Assembly (NCBI GenBank): GCA_018873245.2
Contig: JAEMBT020000009.1
Location: 12,745,112-12,809,111 of the forward strand
Length of the DNA: 64,000 nt
From: Archegozetes longisetosus
Taxonomy: Eukaryota > Arthropoda > Arachnida > Sarcoptiformes > Trhypochthoniidae
Direction of reading: 5' to 3'
A program made the position numbers and the translations under genes. The notes beneath the pieces are model-generated. The model searched no databases and was not told where the DNA came from. It worked only from the letters and a program-made list of their open reading frames with translations. Positions 32,686 through 45,747 of this stretch are shown here, in pieces. Position 1 is the first letter of the stretch. Each line of letters opens with the position of its first letter.

Positions 32686-33164
32686 TCAGAAGAGTGAAGA
32701 CTGAGATACAGCACATACAAGTGATGTTCACATGCGCTGAGAAGCGAGTATAAGTGGAAAAACGGTATTTTGTTATAAAAATAGACCAAATTCTCGAAGT
32801 TTGGTTCAACTTAAAAAATGAAGTTTTAACTGGACTAAAACGAGTGAACAATTTCGGGTTAGAACCGATAACTGTTTGGTAGAAATCCTAGTGCAATCTA
32901 TTAAAAGCTAAGCAGAAACAGAGAAATAGTATTTAATTGATTGAATAGAAATGTAAAATTTATGATAAGTTTAGCAAAACTTGAGCAGACTATTGAGTAG
33001 GACTAATGAATATAAAAGGCATAGGATGGAGTGAAGAGAAGGAATACAAAGTGGATCTCGTGTTATGAAGTTAACTCCCATTGACTTCCTTTTTGGTATT
33101 GAGTTAAATAGTGGCAGTTTTCAGTTATTACTACACACGCAGAGAAGTATATATTATTTACATA

Positions 33165-33265
33165 TACTATTATGGCATAACTCTTATGGCATAATTCCTA
33201 TGGTATCACTCCTATGGTATAACTCCTATGACATAACTCCTATGGCATAACTCTTATAGCATACT
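33165..33265 (+). repeat. Tandem repeat of ~16-base CTCCTATGGCATAA units
   Basis: Six or so copies of a CTATGGCATAACTC-like unit with small changes (GGTATAA, GACATAA, AGCATAC). It is non-coding. Confidence 0.9.
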
Positions 33266-33739
33266 ATAATAATAGCCTAAAAGCACTACAATTCGCCTGA
33301 AGGCCAATAGTATTACGTCACTCACACGTTATTAGTGTTCAAAATCTATGACACAAATAGTCTTATATATGCAGCAATACCTCAATATAACGAATGGTTG
33401 GGGACCAATAATTAAGGTTTAACCATAAAGAGGTTATTTGATGTGTTAGGAAAAGACTATTGGTTTGACTAGAAAGAGGTTGATTATATCGAGACATAAC
33501 TGTATATACTTCAAGCTGTATACAAATATATACCCCCTTTGGGCATTTTCTCCTTTAAGCCATTGTCGTACTTCAAGTCTAGTACAGAATTCAAGTGGTC
33601 TCAGGGCCCTGAAGCCCCCCATGAGCCCCGCGAGCCTTACGATGCCCACAGAATGGATTGACTTGAGTTGGAGTCGGCAAAGCTAACTAAACTGATCATC
33701 TTGAGTTGCCAAGCAACAACATTTCCAAAAGGGATTCAT

Positions 33740-34030
33740 ATTCACTCCCACTTTTATATTTTATTATACTCTCTCTTCTATTGCCGTTCGCTCACTCATG
33801 TCTACTCACATTAATGCTGTATTGCTCTATCGCACTCACTATTGCTCTCTATGCCATTTATTCTCTCTTTTTCTTTCTGCCCTCTCCGACTCGTCTCGTG
33901 TCTACTGCCTCTCCCACTCACTATACTCTCACTATACTCTCTCTACACTCTCTACACACTGCCTACGCTCTCTACGCTCTCCGTAACTCTCTGTACGCTC
34001 TCCGTCTTTCTCTGCCAGTGCATTGTAGCG
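33740..34030 (+). repeat. Pyrimidine-rich low-complexity tract (CTCTCT/ACTCTC phrases)
   Basis: The plus strand is strongly C/T-rich with repeated CTCTCTAC, TACGCTCTC and ACTCTC phrases. On the minus strand this is dense in GAGAG, the core recognised by GAGA-type factors. A GCCATTTATTCTCTC combination occurs near 33850. Three overlapping Leu/Ser-rich frames here are by-products of composition. It lies about 10 kb upstream of the Psc-like start codon. Confidence 0.6.
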
Positions 34031-34079
34031 CACATTCACATTCTTTCACCAATTTAAAGTTGTGGCATATTGTAGACGT

Positions 34080-37000
34080 GCCGCTGATTACTACATAACG
34101 AAATTGAATCGGCTGCGAAATGTTCAGCTTACTACAACATCTACCATTACGTTAGCTTTGATTTGTTCCTTTACAAGTTTGAAGTCTTTGATATAACTAA
34201 AACTAAATTAAATTATCTTTACTGAAATCAATCAAATAGTACTGAATTCCCCGGAACAAATATAAATAACTTAGATTTCAACTCGATTAAAAGAGGTTCA
34301 AGATTTTTAAACCTTCCGATGGTTCAGAAAATTAGAACAGTAATTAGCATTGATGACGATAGTACAGATGGTAAAGATAGGCAAACTTCAACCAATGATT
34401 CAAGAAGTTATAGTTAACTTTTGAATGAGGTATTTTAGATTTAAAAAGACCATTACTTTCAGAATTGATTGTTGAAAATGCGTGCAACAGAATAATGATT
34501 GGAAGCGAATAATTGATTATGTATTATGTACCTTACTATAAAAGCAAATAATAAATTAAATACCAGTTCATAGTTATCGCTGTGAGAAAATTAACATATG
34601 CTAAAAGTATTGTGAACTATTGTTTATTTTATATATCACACATGAATACCTTTAGTAGTTCTATTCGATCTAGATTTGATCCACAAAATATATTTCTAAT
34701 TATATCGTATTTGATTAACGATATAACTTAGGAACCATTATGTCTGTTCAACAACTCTATCAATTGTTTCTATGTATTTGATAGCTGATAAAACATCGGA
34801 TTCCAGTCAAACGTTAGTCTTTGTCAGGCTATCATCTTTAGAAAGAGAAAATATAGAAAATGATTAGTTAGTATTAGTAAGAGAAAATTCAACTAAAACA
34901 TTAACTTTATAAGTATTATAAGTTTGACTCAGCATTTATATCAAATTATAAACTAGTAATCTTACAGACTTAATAACTCTTGTGATAGTCTTGACGAATA
35001 GCTAAACTGCAAAATTAGTTTAAGTCCTCTATTTATCATTTGGTGAAAGGGCAGTCAACTTTGTGAAAGTTGTCAGTTGAAAACTGTCAGCTTTTCACCA
35101 GATTTATACTCAAGCATAAGTTGCGTGAAATGTATTAAAAATCAAAACTTTGCAACTTTTTTGCTTCAACAAACTTTATCGTATACTAATATTTATGTAG
35201 ATTCTTAAATATACTAGACTACTTTCAAATCTTAACTCATAATTTAAAGAGCTTCAAAGGATTGAACTGATATTTGACCCAATGGTTAGTTATCGGCGCT
35301 AAAAGTTTGTTTGTAAACCTAAAACCGAGAACTTCTTTCGGATCTTTTAATAGAACATATTTCCTGTTTTTTCATAAATCAACATTTCTTTCCTTTTATA
35401 ACGTAATCAATTTCTAATTTCAGTTCAATCATATGAAACTTTCCACCCAACCCGAGAGTTTCAAAACGTCAAGACTGTTACATAGTTGAAAAATTTCTGA
35501 ATTTATGAATCTAATCAAAACGAACTATATCAACAGAATAACCAATCGATAGGGTTTGAACATGACAGTCAATTAATAATGAAGATAGAATAAGTTAAAG
35601 ATAATAGGCTATAACGCGTAAAAAGTGGCTTTGGTTAGGCGCTGACATACGAATGGGATGAGATGCGAGTGCGCGGCATAGCATTCACGTGGAGTACCGT
35701 TTCACAGCTAAAACATTTTCGCTTTGCCGGAGACTCATTCTTCCGAATATTTGAACACATTTTCCTCTCCTTTATGCATCTATTATAGCCAAAGCTATTT
35801 AAATATTTATTTGTCAACGATTACTTTGTAAATATGTACAATTTTACCAACATGCGAATATGCTTTATAGACAAAAAACACGATCGAAACAAAGATTTCT
35901 GGCTGAATCTTTCGAGACTGAGCGCTAGACCAATAGTAGCTTAGTTAGAGTTATAATTAAAATCACTTTATAGTTATATTAAAAGCACAAGGCTATCCTT
36001 TAATAGAATTAGATATGGTGTTAATCAATGTAATTTAGTAAGCTCAATCTTAATCAATATAATTTAGCAAGCTCAACCTCACTCTTATGTTAAACAGCAT
36101 TTAATTTAAATCAATGTCGGTCATATGATCTAAAATATCTTATCTTATCTCTATAACAAACAGTAGAGCGAAAATACGCTTAGTGAACGAACGATTCAAA
36201 GTTGCGATCAAAATATCATTTATTAAGTTTGAGGATAACTTATATATGTTAAGAGTTATCTATTTTTCGGTGTGTATGGTTTGGTTGAACGCGCAAATTA
36301 TCTCTATTTCTACTAATTCTCTTTTATAAACCTTGTGTATCAGTTAGCAATGATTAAGGTTTACGATAATGAACCATAAGTTGTAAACGTTAAGCAATAA
36401 AATAAACGAATTATCTTCATACATAACTGACAGTATTTAGTCTATTATCGTTTCGACTAAATCTTTCCTTATTTAGCGTTATTTGAAATTGTGCAGACAA
36501 ACAAAGAGAATCTTTCCTTAACAGTCAATTGTTTTATTCTTCAATTTATGTCATTTTATGTTATTTTATGTCTTATAATCTTAAAGACTATCCACTTGTA
36601 GTGAACATTACAGAATAAAGGATCTCATACTATAAGTTAATATCGGCCTCAATAATGTTTATAGCGTTAATTTTAAAACTCTATTCTATAGATGTGAATC
36701 GAGTAATATTACAATAGGAGAAATACGGTTGGTATTAACGTTAAGCAAGATAGAAGTTTAACAAGATACAACTATAACAAGATAGCGAAATAGCATCTAA
36801 ACATTGAGATCTAAACGTTGTAATACTTTCTTATAATCTAATAAAATAAAGAGCTTATATATAAGACTAAAAATACACATATTGATGAGTTAACTCTGCT
36901 AAGACATCTTACTCGACAACTAAAACGTTATATTAATCACACTTAACAGCTACTATAAACAAAATTTCATTCATATAGCGGCAAATGAAAGCGTTCACTT

Positions 37001-38090
37001 TGAAGAGTAGCGACTGTCCATTGATAATATGATTGGATGATTGATAGTAAGCATTTGAGTATAACAATGTTAGTTTTGTGTAGTCATTCCCAGCGGGACC
37101 AACAAATACGGCGAGAATTAACTCAAGTCTAGACTGTAGACAAATCTATAAAATGCTTACTTAAAATGGTTACTACATGTTAATAAGCAATCATTGTGAT
37201 GTTAAGTAAGCTTCAAAGACAATTAGTCTAAACCATATGATTAAATATAGAAGTGAACAATTGATACGAAGTAAGTATAGAAGTTAAGAGTTAATACGAA
37301 TAACAGTAGAAGTAGTTATAAGAGGAAAAATGCTTACTTTCCTTATATAGAAAGCTTATTATTATCATATTTAACATCGCAATTATCTACTTTATTGCAT
37401 ATAGAGCTAAAACACTACTATCTATTCAGAAAGTTTCCTCAATATTACTTTCAAACCTGCTCTGTCTCAAAATTGACTTACAAAATGGTCACTCGTTGGC
37501 CGTATATATCTATTATAGATATATATCTTACGAATTAAACGTTCTCTGATTACTTAAATGTTAATTCAGTAATATATAGCTTTAGACTACGTCTTGATAA
37601 TGAAAATAATTATTAGCATTTTGTAGTTACAAACTACGATAAGTTTATGATTGCCATTTAGTCCTTGAAAAATAAGGGATTGTCGCAACTAAATCAGTAA
37701 TTAAATGAAACTCAGCTCATGTCGGATAAGATTTGTCGACTCTTTCACTCAGACTTTCTGTTAGACTACTGTTTAAAATATCTTAGATATGAGTTTAATA
37801 CGAGTACTAATTGTTGAGAAAGTCTGCCGAGAACAACTTTTCAAGTGATAGTTTTCGGCTGTATTTTCAATCTAATCATATGCAAAGTGGTGATTGAAAG
37901 AAGAGAAGAAACAATAACAAAAAAGTTGACATAACATAACATAATAGATACAACAATACAACAAAATGTGAACTCTGGTAGAAAACCTAACGCGTGCAAT
38001 GCTCGCAGCAAAGGTTGAATTAGTTTTTCGAGTGTCAGTGCACTCGCAAAGCAATGCTGGCGAACAAAAAGTGCAGCAATGAAGAGAATA
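34080..38090. other. 4 kb of AT-rich DNA, no gene recognised
   Basis: No open frame has protein similarity and no RNA gene was recognised. The sequence is AT-rich throughout, with frequent short homopurine/homopyrimidine words but no organised repeat. It is possibly intronic or regulatory sequence of the downstream gene. Confidence 0.4.
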
Positions 38091-38091
38091 G

Positions 38092-38095
<4 letters not shown>

Positions 38096-38130
<35 letters not shown>
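38096..38130 (+). repeat. (GA)n microsatellite
   Basis: About 35 bases of GA repeats within a slightly more GC-balanced 600-base patch (37960-38480). That patch has a few 70-100-codon frames but no recognisable protein. Confidence 0.95.
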
Positions 38131-38135
<5 letters not shown>

Positions 38136-38489
38136 AAGCAATGTCTGCAATGAAGGCAACAAACACTTCTAGTATAGCGACCGACATATACCGTTTATTT
38201 GCCAGTAAAGCAACGAACAAAAGTGGCTCTGAAAAAAGTTCACGTGAATACCACCAGCCAATAGGAGAGTCTGATGCAGTCTTACAGCAGGGAAGACACT
38301 GCAGTTCAGAAGTGCTGGTGGGTTGCAGTCTATGCAGTTGTGTTGAGTTGTACTGTTCGATCAAGTTTTCAAGCGCTTAGTTGTATGTATGCACTGGTCT
38401 CGTATGGCTTACTGTTAGGAACAGCTGCCGTCGAACTCAGCGCTTGGCTTACAGTCAATGCAGTACTGTATAAGACTATGTGAAACATT

Positions 38490-41400
38490 ACGTTTTCCCT
38501 CAATCTTTCCTTACGTTTAATCAAGTATTTGGTCGATTAAATTTGATAACTGGTCGCTCATAAGGTATGAACATTTAGTGCTATATCTGCTTTAAATGAT
38601 AGTATGTCTACTTTGGCGCTGGCGTTAACCAGTGGTCAGATAATTGCAATTTTTGGAGACCTACTGGAAGACAAACCTGAAAGCAAAGCGACGGCTGTTT
38701 GCTATAAAATGGCTGCAAATGGGCGAACCTTTTTGCGAATGCGTTGCCGTGTGTTGTGAGCGATGCCAATGCGATCCAGTCTATGCTATGTTTGCTATGT
38801 ATCCATTCAATGCTATGTTTTCAATGTATCAATTCTATGCGTGTCTCTCTCTCCTAATCTTCGTCTCACTGCTTAGCCCTCTGCTTTTTTACCTTAATTA
38901 TCATCTTTCTATTCAACTCGACTCGATCATTCCGTCATAAACATAGTGCTCCTCAATCTCTTCTCCTGTTATATCTCATATTTTTCTCTCGACTATTCTC
39001 TTGACTAATTTCCGATTTTACCATTCGATGAATATTCGCTTTAAGTTTCCGAATCATTCTTTCAACTGTCGATATTATTACGATTATTTGACTACTTTTA
39101 GCTGAGACTTTATCAAATCCTCTTAAAGTTTTAGCTCTCCTAGAGAGTCACTACTTTATAGTTAGCTAAGAAATGAAAGAAAGTAATTAAAGATCAAATT
39201 ATAGAACTCAACTCAACTATCCTTAAACTACGATCTCCGCTTTCAGTTAACTAATTCATTTGGCTATTATTAGCAGATATTTGACTGTTATATGACCAAA
39301 GTTATATTAGAATGAGAACTATCATGAATAGGGATTCACTGAGCAAACTATGACTATGTGATATTTGTTCATATTTTAGTGCATGTGATCTGATACGATT
39401 CCCGTACAGTAGTCTAATGAAGACCGTATGTTTTACGTTTATAGTTATGTAATCTTTAATTCAATTACAATCAAGACTTTATCAGCTTTTAATTCAGTTC
39501 AGAACATTGTAACAGTAATAACATATCTAACATATGTTTACTCGTCGATAAAATATCTGTGAAATACAAGAGCCTTCAGTGCTTCGATGCTATGGAGTAA
39601 TTGCCTGATCGAGAATAGACTAAACTTTATTTAAATGCGCACAACTCGAATAAGTTATGGTCATCATACTTATGTAAATAGCTTAATAGCATACTAGTAG
39701 ACATTATTAAGCGATTTGATTGACTATTGATTGAATAATAAAGATTTGTGAACTCTTTTCTAACTTGTCAAATGACTAGAGCTAGAGTCAGCCAAACAGT
39801 GAGACGGCAGTGAGTGAGTGCCAGCGCCGTGATATGCCTTCACTACACTCTCGGTCTCTTCATACCTAACACTCATTCATACATTGATTCTCACTTCGTT
39901 GCGCTCTCGTATTTCGATTATGCACCATTTTTTAGTTACTATGCGCTACACTTTTCTTGTTTATTTCCTATTCTCAATTGTCATTAGATACTTTATTCGA
40001 TAGACGACATTTTTCAAGATGTTTAATGCTTATAATTACGGGTACTTTAAGTGATTTCGTCATAGTATCGGTTGTTTAAGTGCTGCGACTTTCCGTCAAA
40101 CTATCTTATTTTTATGAAACCTCAACTTAAAGACTATTCAATATGTATTTTAAGAGAATTTGCGAAAATCTCCGAAAATTTCCGAAAATGTTCGAAAAAA
40201 TATGTTGAAGCTTTATCTGAAAATATGTTAACTTGAGTATCAGAGTTGATTGAACCTCATATTTGCCGTTATTGAAGTGAAATACTGTAACAGTACTCCC
40301 TCTCAACGGATGTGTTTAATTAGCAGAAGTGAACTGAAATTGTTAGGTATAGTAGTATATGAGCGCATTTTTGGTCTCATTCTATAATTTTGTGGGTTAG
40401 CTCTAGAGTAGAAAGTTTTAAACTAACAAATAGAAAAGATATGTCACTCGATTCAATGGCATTTTGTTGTCGAACTAATGCAAAAATTTATTTTAGTTTA
40501 TTGAATACCTAAAAAATGATATCCGCACTGATTCATAAGTTATATTTTGTAATCTAATACATTCGTTTCATATTTGTGGTAATTATTTGGGAAAATATAA
40601 TATCCTTTCACATCAAAACTATCATTAAAGTATTCAAACTAATGACTTAAAAATTCTGCAAAACTTATCACAAGTGTTATGAGTTTCAATCACATTAAAG
40701 TTGATGGATTAGAAAATATCAATAAAGAAGCATAGAATGGCATTAAGTGAGAGTGAATTATCAGAAAATTGTTTGTTTCGCCATAAATGGTAAAACGACA
40801 CATACTGTCAAAGAAAAATCGATTATTCTTCAGAGTGTCTGCGATTGTGTTATGCAAGCATTTTTGCACTGATGCCACTGCTATTAGACCCAATTTTTAG
40901 GCGTTTTTGTTAGTTATGTCATCTTTGGCTGAGGCAAAAGTGCACTTTTTCAAAAGCATATCTGTTTTTAAGAGTGTGTGCGATCGCATAAAACTATTGC
41001 TTTAATTTCACATTTCAAATATGTTAGCAATGGCGGAGTTGTGGTCCTTTGCGTTGTTTGTCATTTCAAATACACACTACGTTGACATCAATTCCAGCGA
41101 AAATGGGAGTTTCAGATAAGCAGTTAAGGAGAGTTTCGGTGGGGGGCATAAGGGGTGCACTACTCAAGTACACAACTGCTGTTTTTCTTAGCAAATCTTG
41201 AAATAAATTTCTTACAGTAAAGGGATGTAAAGTAGTTACTCGTAGATGTGCCTCAAAACAAAATTAAGTTTAGTTGTGCTTATGTGGCAAACAGTGTTGG
41301 CTCGCAGGCATTCTTCATTCGACACCAAATATAATCATGATTTTGATTGTTGAGACGGCAGCAAAGCTGGTATTGAGGTTTGCATTGACTAGTAGGAGAG

Positions 41401-41610
41401 CAGAGGTTTAGTTGGGTGAAGTTTGGATGCGTGCCATTAGAACCATCAGAATATCTCCTATATATAGTAATAATAGATGGACTACAATCACGTGTCTGTA
41501 TAAATGCATAAACGTATTTATGCCTTATATTATTGTAGTGGATATAATAACTTATGTATAATGTTCTGACCCTCAAGCGCATATTTAGCATGAGTGAGAA
41601 TAAAGGCAGG
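38490..41610. other. 3 kb of AT-rich DNA, no gene recognised
   Basis: No supported gene. Small patches at 38640-38900 and 39790-39850 are less AT-rich; the frames there have no familiar motifs and no plausible splice signals linking them. A GGTGGGGGGC patch sits at about 41138. Confidence 0.4.
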
Positions 41611-41613
41611 TGT

Positions 41614-41695
41614 CTGTCTCTCTCTCTCTCTCTCTCTCTCGCTCTCTCACTCGTTCTCCCTCTCTCTCACTCTCTCGCTGGCTCTCTCGGCAACT
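41614..41695 (+). repeat. (TC)n tract with CTCTCTC/GCTCTC variants
   Basis: About 80 bases of TC repeats interrupted by CTCGCT and CTCACT. It forms overlapping Ser/Leu and Arg/Glu frames on the two strands that are not genes. Confidence 0.95.
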
Positions 41696-41699
41696 ATAA

Positions 41700-44010
41700 C
41701 TAAAAAGCCAGAACTTTTGTTTCCCCCAAAACTTGTGGCGAACGTCGTCTCCAATTGCGTGGAGCATAGGCACAAATAGTCTCTTCTGAACCACTCAATT
41801 GGTAAATGAATGCCTATATTTGTATCTGTCATTTGCATACGTACATCTGTGATAGTTGTGGTCAACTGTAACCATAATTATAGTGTTTGAGCTACTATTT
41901 GGTGCCAACTTCTCCCTTTATACGGATAGCTTTTCTGCTAATTTGAATCAATCGGGAAAATAAGTTTTTGTTTGAATCAATCGGAAAATGAGTTTTTGCT
42001 GAAATCATTCGGAAGAATAAAAGATTTCAGAAGTGAAGTGAAGACAAAAATATGTTAGCGGAAGCGTTTGCAAAGGGCAAACATAGAAAGCTGTGCTCAA
42101 TGCAAAGTATCGTGAAGTCAACTTTGGTGGTATCATTTCTGAGATGGTATTACATCCCAGGAGGTCCACAACAATACATACTAAGACTAACACTAAAGCT
42201 AACGCATCAACTTTTTCTCAACTTCACCAGTCATAGTGCGCATGCGTTTCATATTTATGGCTTTAATAGCATTAGATTGAATTGAATTGAATATAAAACT
42301 GGATTCAACAAAATTGATGATAAAAATACTTTCGAAATAATAACTAGATTGAAATATTTGAATACTCCGTAGCTTCTAATTAAGTCTTGTAAATGCCTAT
42401 TAAAAAACTGATTTGTAAGAGTTTAGAGGCAAATGAGTGGTGTTAAATAAATTAGAGATAGTATCTATCTCATATTTAGAGATAGTTAGAATGATAATTC
42501 AGAGATAGTTTGAATGAAGTATTGCTAAGGTTTAGTTGGGCTTAATTTTTATGGCATCTCTTTATAATGGAAATAGTTTGTTATGCTCAAGGCATTAACG
42601 TGTATTTCCATTTCTCGAACAAGGAGGAAGTAATACAAGTACTACTAAATCAACTTTACGCAGAATATCAATTCTCACTTCAGATAGACACTCAAAACTG
42701 AACTGAGCCAACGCTTAACTGAACCAACGCTGAACTGAACCAACACTGAAAGAGAATTGAGCTCGGAATTGAAGTCACGACATAACCCACTTTTATGGCC
42801 AAACCGCATAAATATTTTTTATCAGTCAATAATGTTGAAGTAAACAGATTTTTTCACACTCAAAATAATAGCAAACTATTGCGAGTGAATGTATGAGAAG
42901 CGCCTTTATTAAACTTAATCGTTGATTTGCGAGTAGAGATGGACAGATAGGGAATGAAAGCCAGAAACGTGCTCATAATCCGTAAAGTCTAATAAGTTGA
43001 TGCATAGTATAGTAAGATATGTATGATGTAAAGCATAGAATGGCTGTGATGGTAGTCTCGTAATACTCATTCTGGATGAGTTAGTGTATGGAGCGTGTAG
43101 TGCAATGCGAGTGCAATGTGAGTGCAATGCGAGTGCAATACCAATGCAATGCGAGTGCAATGCGCTGATGCTGCATAACTCAATATTGTTGTCATAGAAA
43201 CGTAGTTCAGTCAATGCTATTACTATTACTATACACTTGGTTTCTCTCCTTAAGCTGAAACTAATATACCAGTAGTAGAGCAGAGAGTATTAGAAAATGT
43301 ACAGAGAGTTCTAGAAGAGCGGTGCAGTTGTGTTGTACGTTGTTTGCTGGTAAATTACGTGAAAACGTGTTGAGATGGATTTGGTTGTATATAAAGTTCT
43401 ATACTCATTGCTGTCTGTAATTGAGTATAGCATAAAATTTGCACTTCTGTTGTATTTTTGCCTTAACTGTATTAACAGCTAAAATGTATTAACAGCTGCA
43501 ATATTGTGCCATTCATAGACGAAACAACATTTGCTGCACTAATTTCTATATTATTTATCATATATGCCATAAATTTATACAAATTCAAATATATGATAGC
43601 AATAAGGCATAAGGCGTTTCATATTTGCGGAAGTGTTGTGTTACTGACTTTTCGTAAGGACTATTAAAAAAGAAATACTAAAACCAAATCCTAAAACCAA
43701 ATCCCAAAACCAAATCCCCAAATCCTATCCAAATTAAAGAAACGTTTCAAAAATAATTGGATTAATGTCCACTTATAACATTTATTAAACTTGCCCCTAA
43801 ACATTGAGATAATTGCGCGATTATGTTATATTATATCGTTGAGTCAGTTCTATCTCTAATTTTGCTTCAATTATAAGTAGCACTTTATAGCACTTTATAA
43901 CACTTCAAAAACGATATATTAGTTATGCTAAACTGTGAAAAGCAAAAAAAGTAGACAATTCATTAAGCAATTTCTCCCAAGGAAAGTATCATTAAAAGTT
44001 TGAAATCTTT
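41700..44010. other. Presumed 5' region of the Psc-like gene with small tandem repeats
   Basis: No coding exon was recognised. It contains a 16-base repeat (CTGAACCAACGCTGAA, about 42700-42750) and a 12-base repeat (GAGTGCAATGCG, about 43085-43165). A ~13-base AAACCAAATCCTA repeat lies at about 43678-43730, and a TAGCACTTTATA cluster at about 43880-43905 is related to hairpin repeats later in the gene. Confidence 0.5.
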
Positions 44011-44012
44011 CA

Positions 44013-44067
44013 GAGCGAATTTCAATTCAACAAAGTTGACTAATTACAAGAAAAAAACAACGCAAAA
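44013..44067 (+). promoter_or_regulatory. Probable 3' splice site and 5' untranslated leader of the Psc-like gene
   Basis: TTTGAAATCTTTCAG ending at about 44013 looks like a splice acceptor. It is followed by an AT-rich leader and AACAACGCAAAAATG at the start codon, with adenines before the ATG as preferred in arthropods. If real, at least one non-coding 5' exon and the promoter lie further upstream. Confidence 0.4.
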
Positions 44068-45448
44068 ATGTCTCAAAAAGTAGATGCACAGACATCAGAG
44101 ACAGGGAGCAGATCAGAGACATCAGCATCAACTCCATTAGGCATAGCATCGTCATCATCATTAGGGACACAGACGCAATCATCTCGGAAGAGAACACGAC
44201 TTATAGATATTAATGCAGAGTTAACATGCATCCTCTGCAACGGCTATTTCATTGATGCTACTACCATAAGTGAATGCCTTCACTCCTGTAAGAGCTTTTC
44301 TTTTAATCGTCTAAAGATTAAAACTCTTAAACTAAGCTCGGCTATAATTTTCTTTTCATCATTTCCTTCGTATTTAGTTTGCAAGTCATGTATTGTTAAA
44401 TATCTTGAAACCAACAAATGCTGTCCGATATGTGAGGCACAGGTTCACAAAACAAAACCACTTTTGAATATAAGGTAAAACCAATGAACGAATTGATATA
44501 TAGAAGAAATAATTTTTAAACAAAATATCTTATTTAAAAAAATTTGATTTAATAGATCTGATAAAATATTGCAAGACATCGTCTACAAACTAATACCTGA
44601 TGTTTTCAAAAGTAAGTTTTCGAAAAACAATTAATGAAAAAACGTTATATAAAAGCAGAGCCAAAAATGCGAGTCCAGTCCATTTGTAAAATTGATTTAT
44701 TTGATCCATTAAATGGATAGTCGGTATAAGCCTTAGACAGAGTCAGACTAATATGATAGTAGTTTGTCATTCTCATTGAATCAGTAGAGTATAGAATAGG
44801 TCATAATCAAAGCTCATCAATGAGTGGTTGGTTGGGTTTGTATTAATTTTATTTATTCATTATTTGTGCTGAGACCTCAAGCCGAAATCTAATAATACTA
44901 CTGCTCTGGACTTGAAGCCAGATTAATTTGACTATAGCTCTAATTTGACTCTAACTTTGCTATCATTGCAGACGAAATGCAGAGAAGAAGAGACTTCTAC
45001 GCGAAACATTCAGAAGCAGGTGTGTTATGCATTTTAAATTGTCTAATTTATCGATATTTTAATTGAATATACTATACATCCAAAGCATGACATAGAGTTA
45101 CATAGAAATAGCTTTATTAAAAAACAAGTCTATCAACTATATTAGCCAACGAAGCCTCATATCCAAAGCCTTAAATCATTAGCTATTTATCAAATATCTT
45201 ATCTTTCAATGTTAATTCCTTAATCGTTTATTGTAATGAACAGCGCCGACAACAGCTGAAGATCGGGGGGAAGTTGCAGAGCATAGAATGTTTTATATGC
45301 CAGAGGATAAAATTAGTCTATCCCTTGAATACGGATATGGGTACGTATTTATCTGATTTTCTCACTTAATTTCTCTTTTCTCTACCCTATTCTCAAATTG
45401 CCTAACTTTTCATGTATTGCCTAACTCTCCGTATATTCCGATTTTGTT

Positions 45449-45501
<53 letters not shown>

Positions 45502-45693
45502 ATAATAATAATAATAATAATAATAGAGATTCAAACATCCTGTTTAATAATAAGACTCTTTTGTAATGTGATGGGAAAACGTAATGCCAGATAACGTTTA
45601 AAAGCGCTTATAAGAATTGTTATTTCATTACCAATGAGATATTAAAAAACAATAATAGGGGAGTTGTGAGTTAAATGAAAGATAGTTATAAGA

Positions 45694-45747
<54 letters not shown>

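Noticed and set aside
33465-33686. Frame with AFSPLSHCRTSSLVQNSSG in a GC-richer patch
   Set aside because: No domain recognised; the opposite strand is equally open, and the patch may be a repeat fragment.
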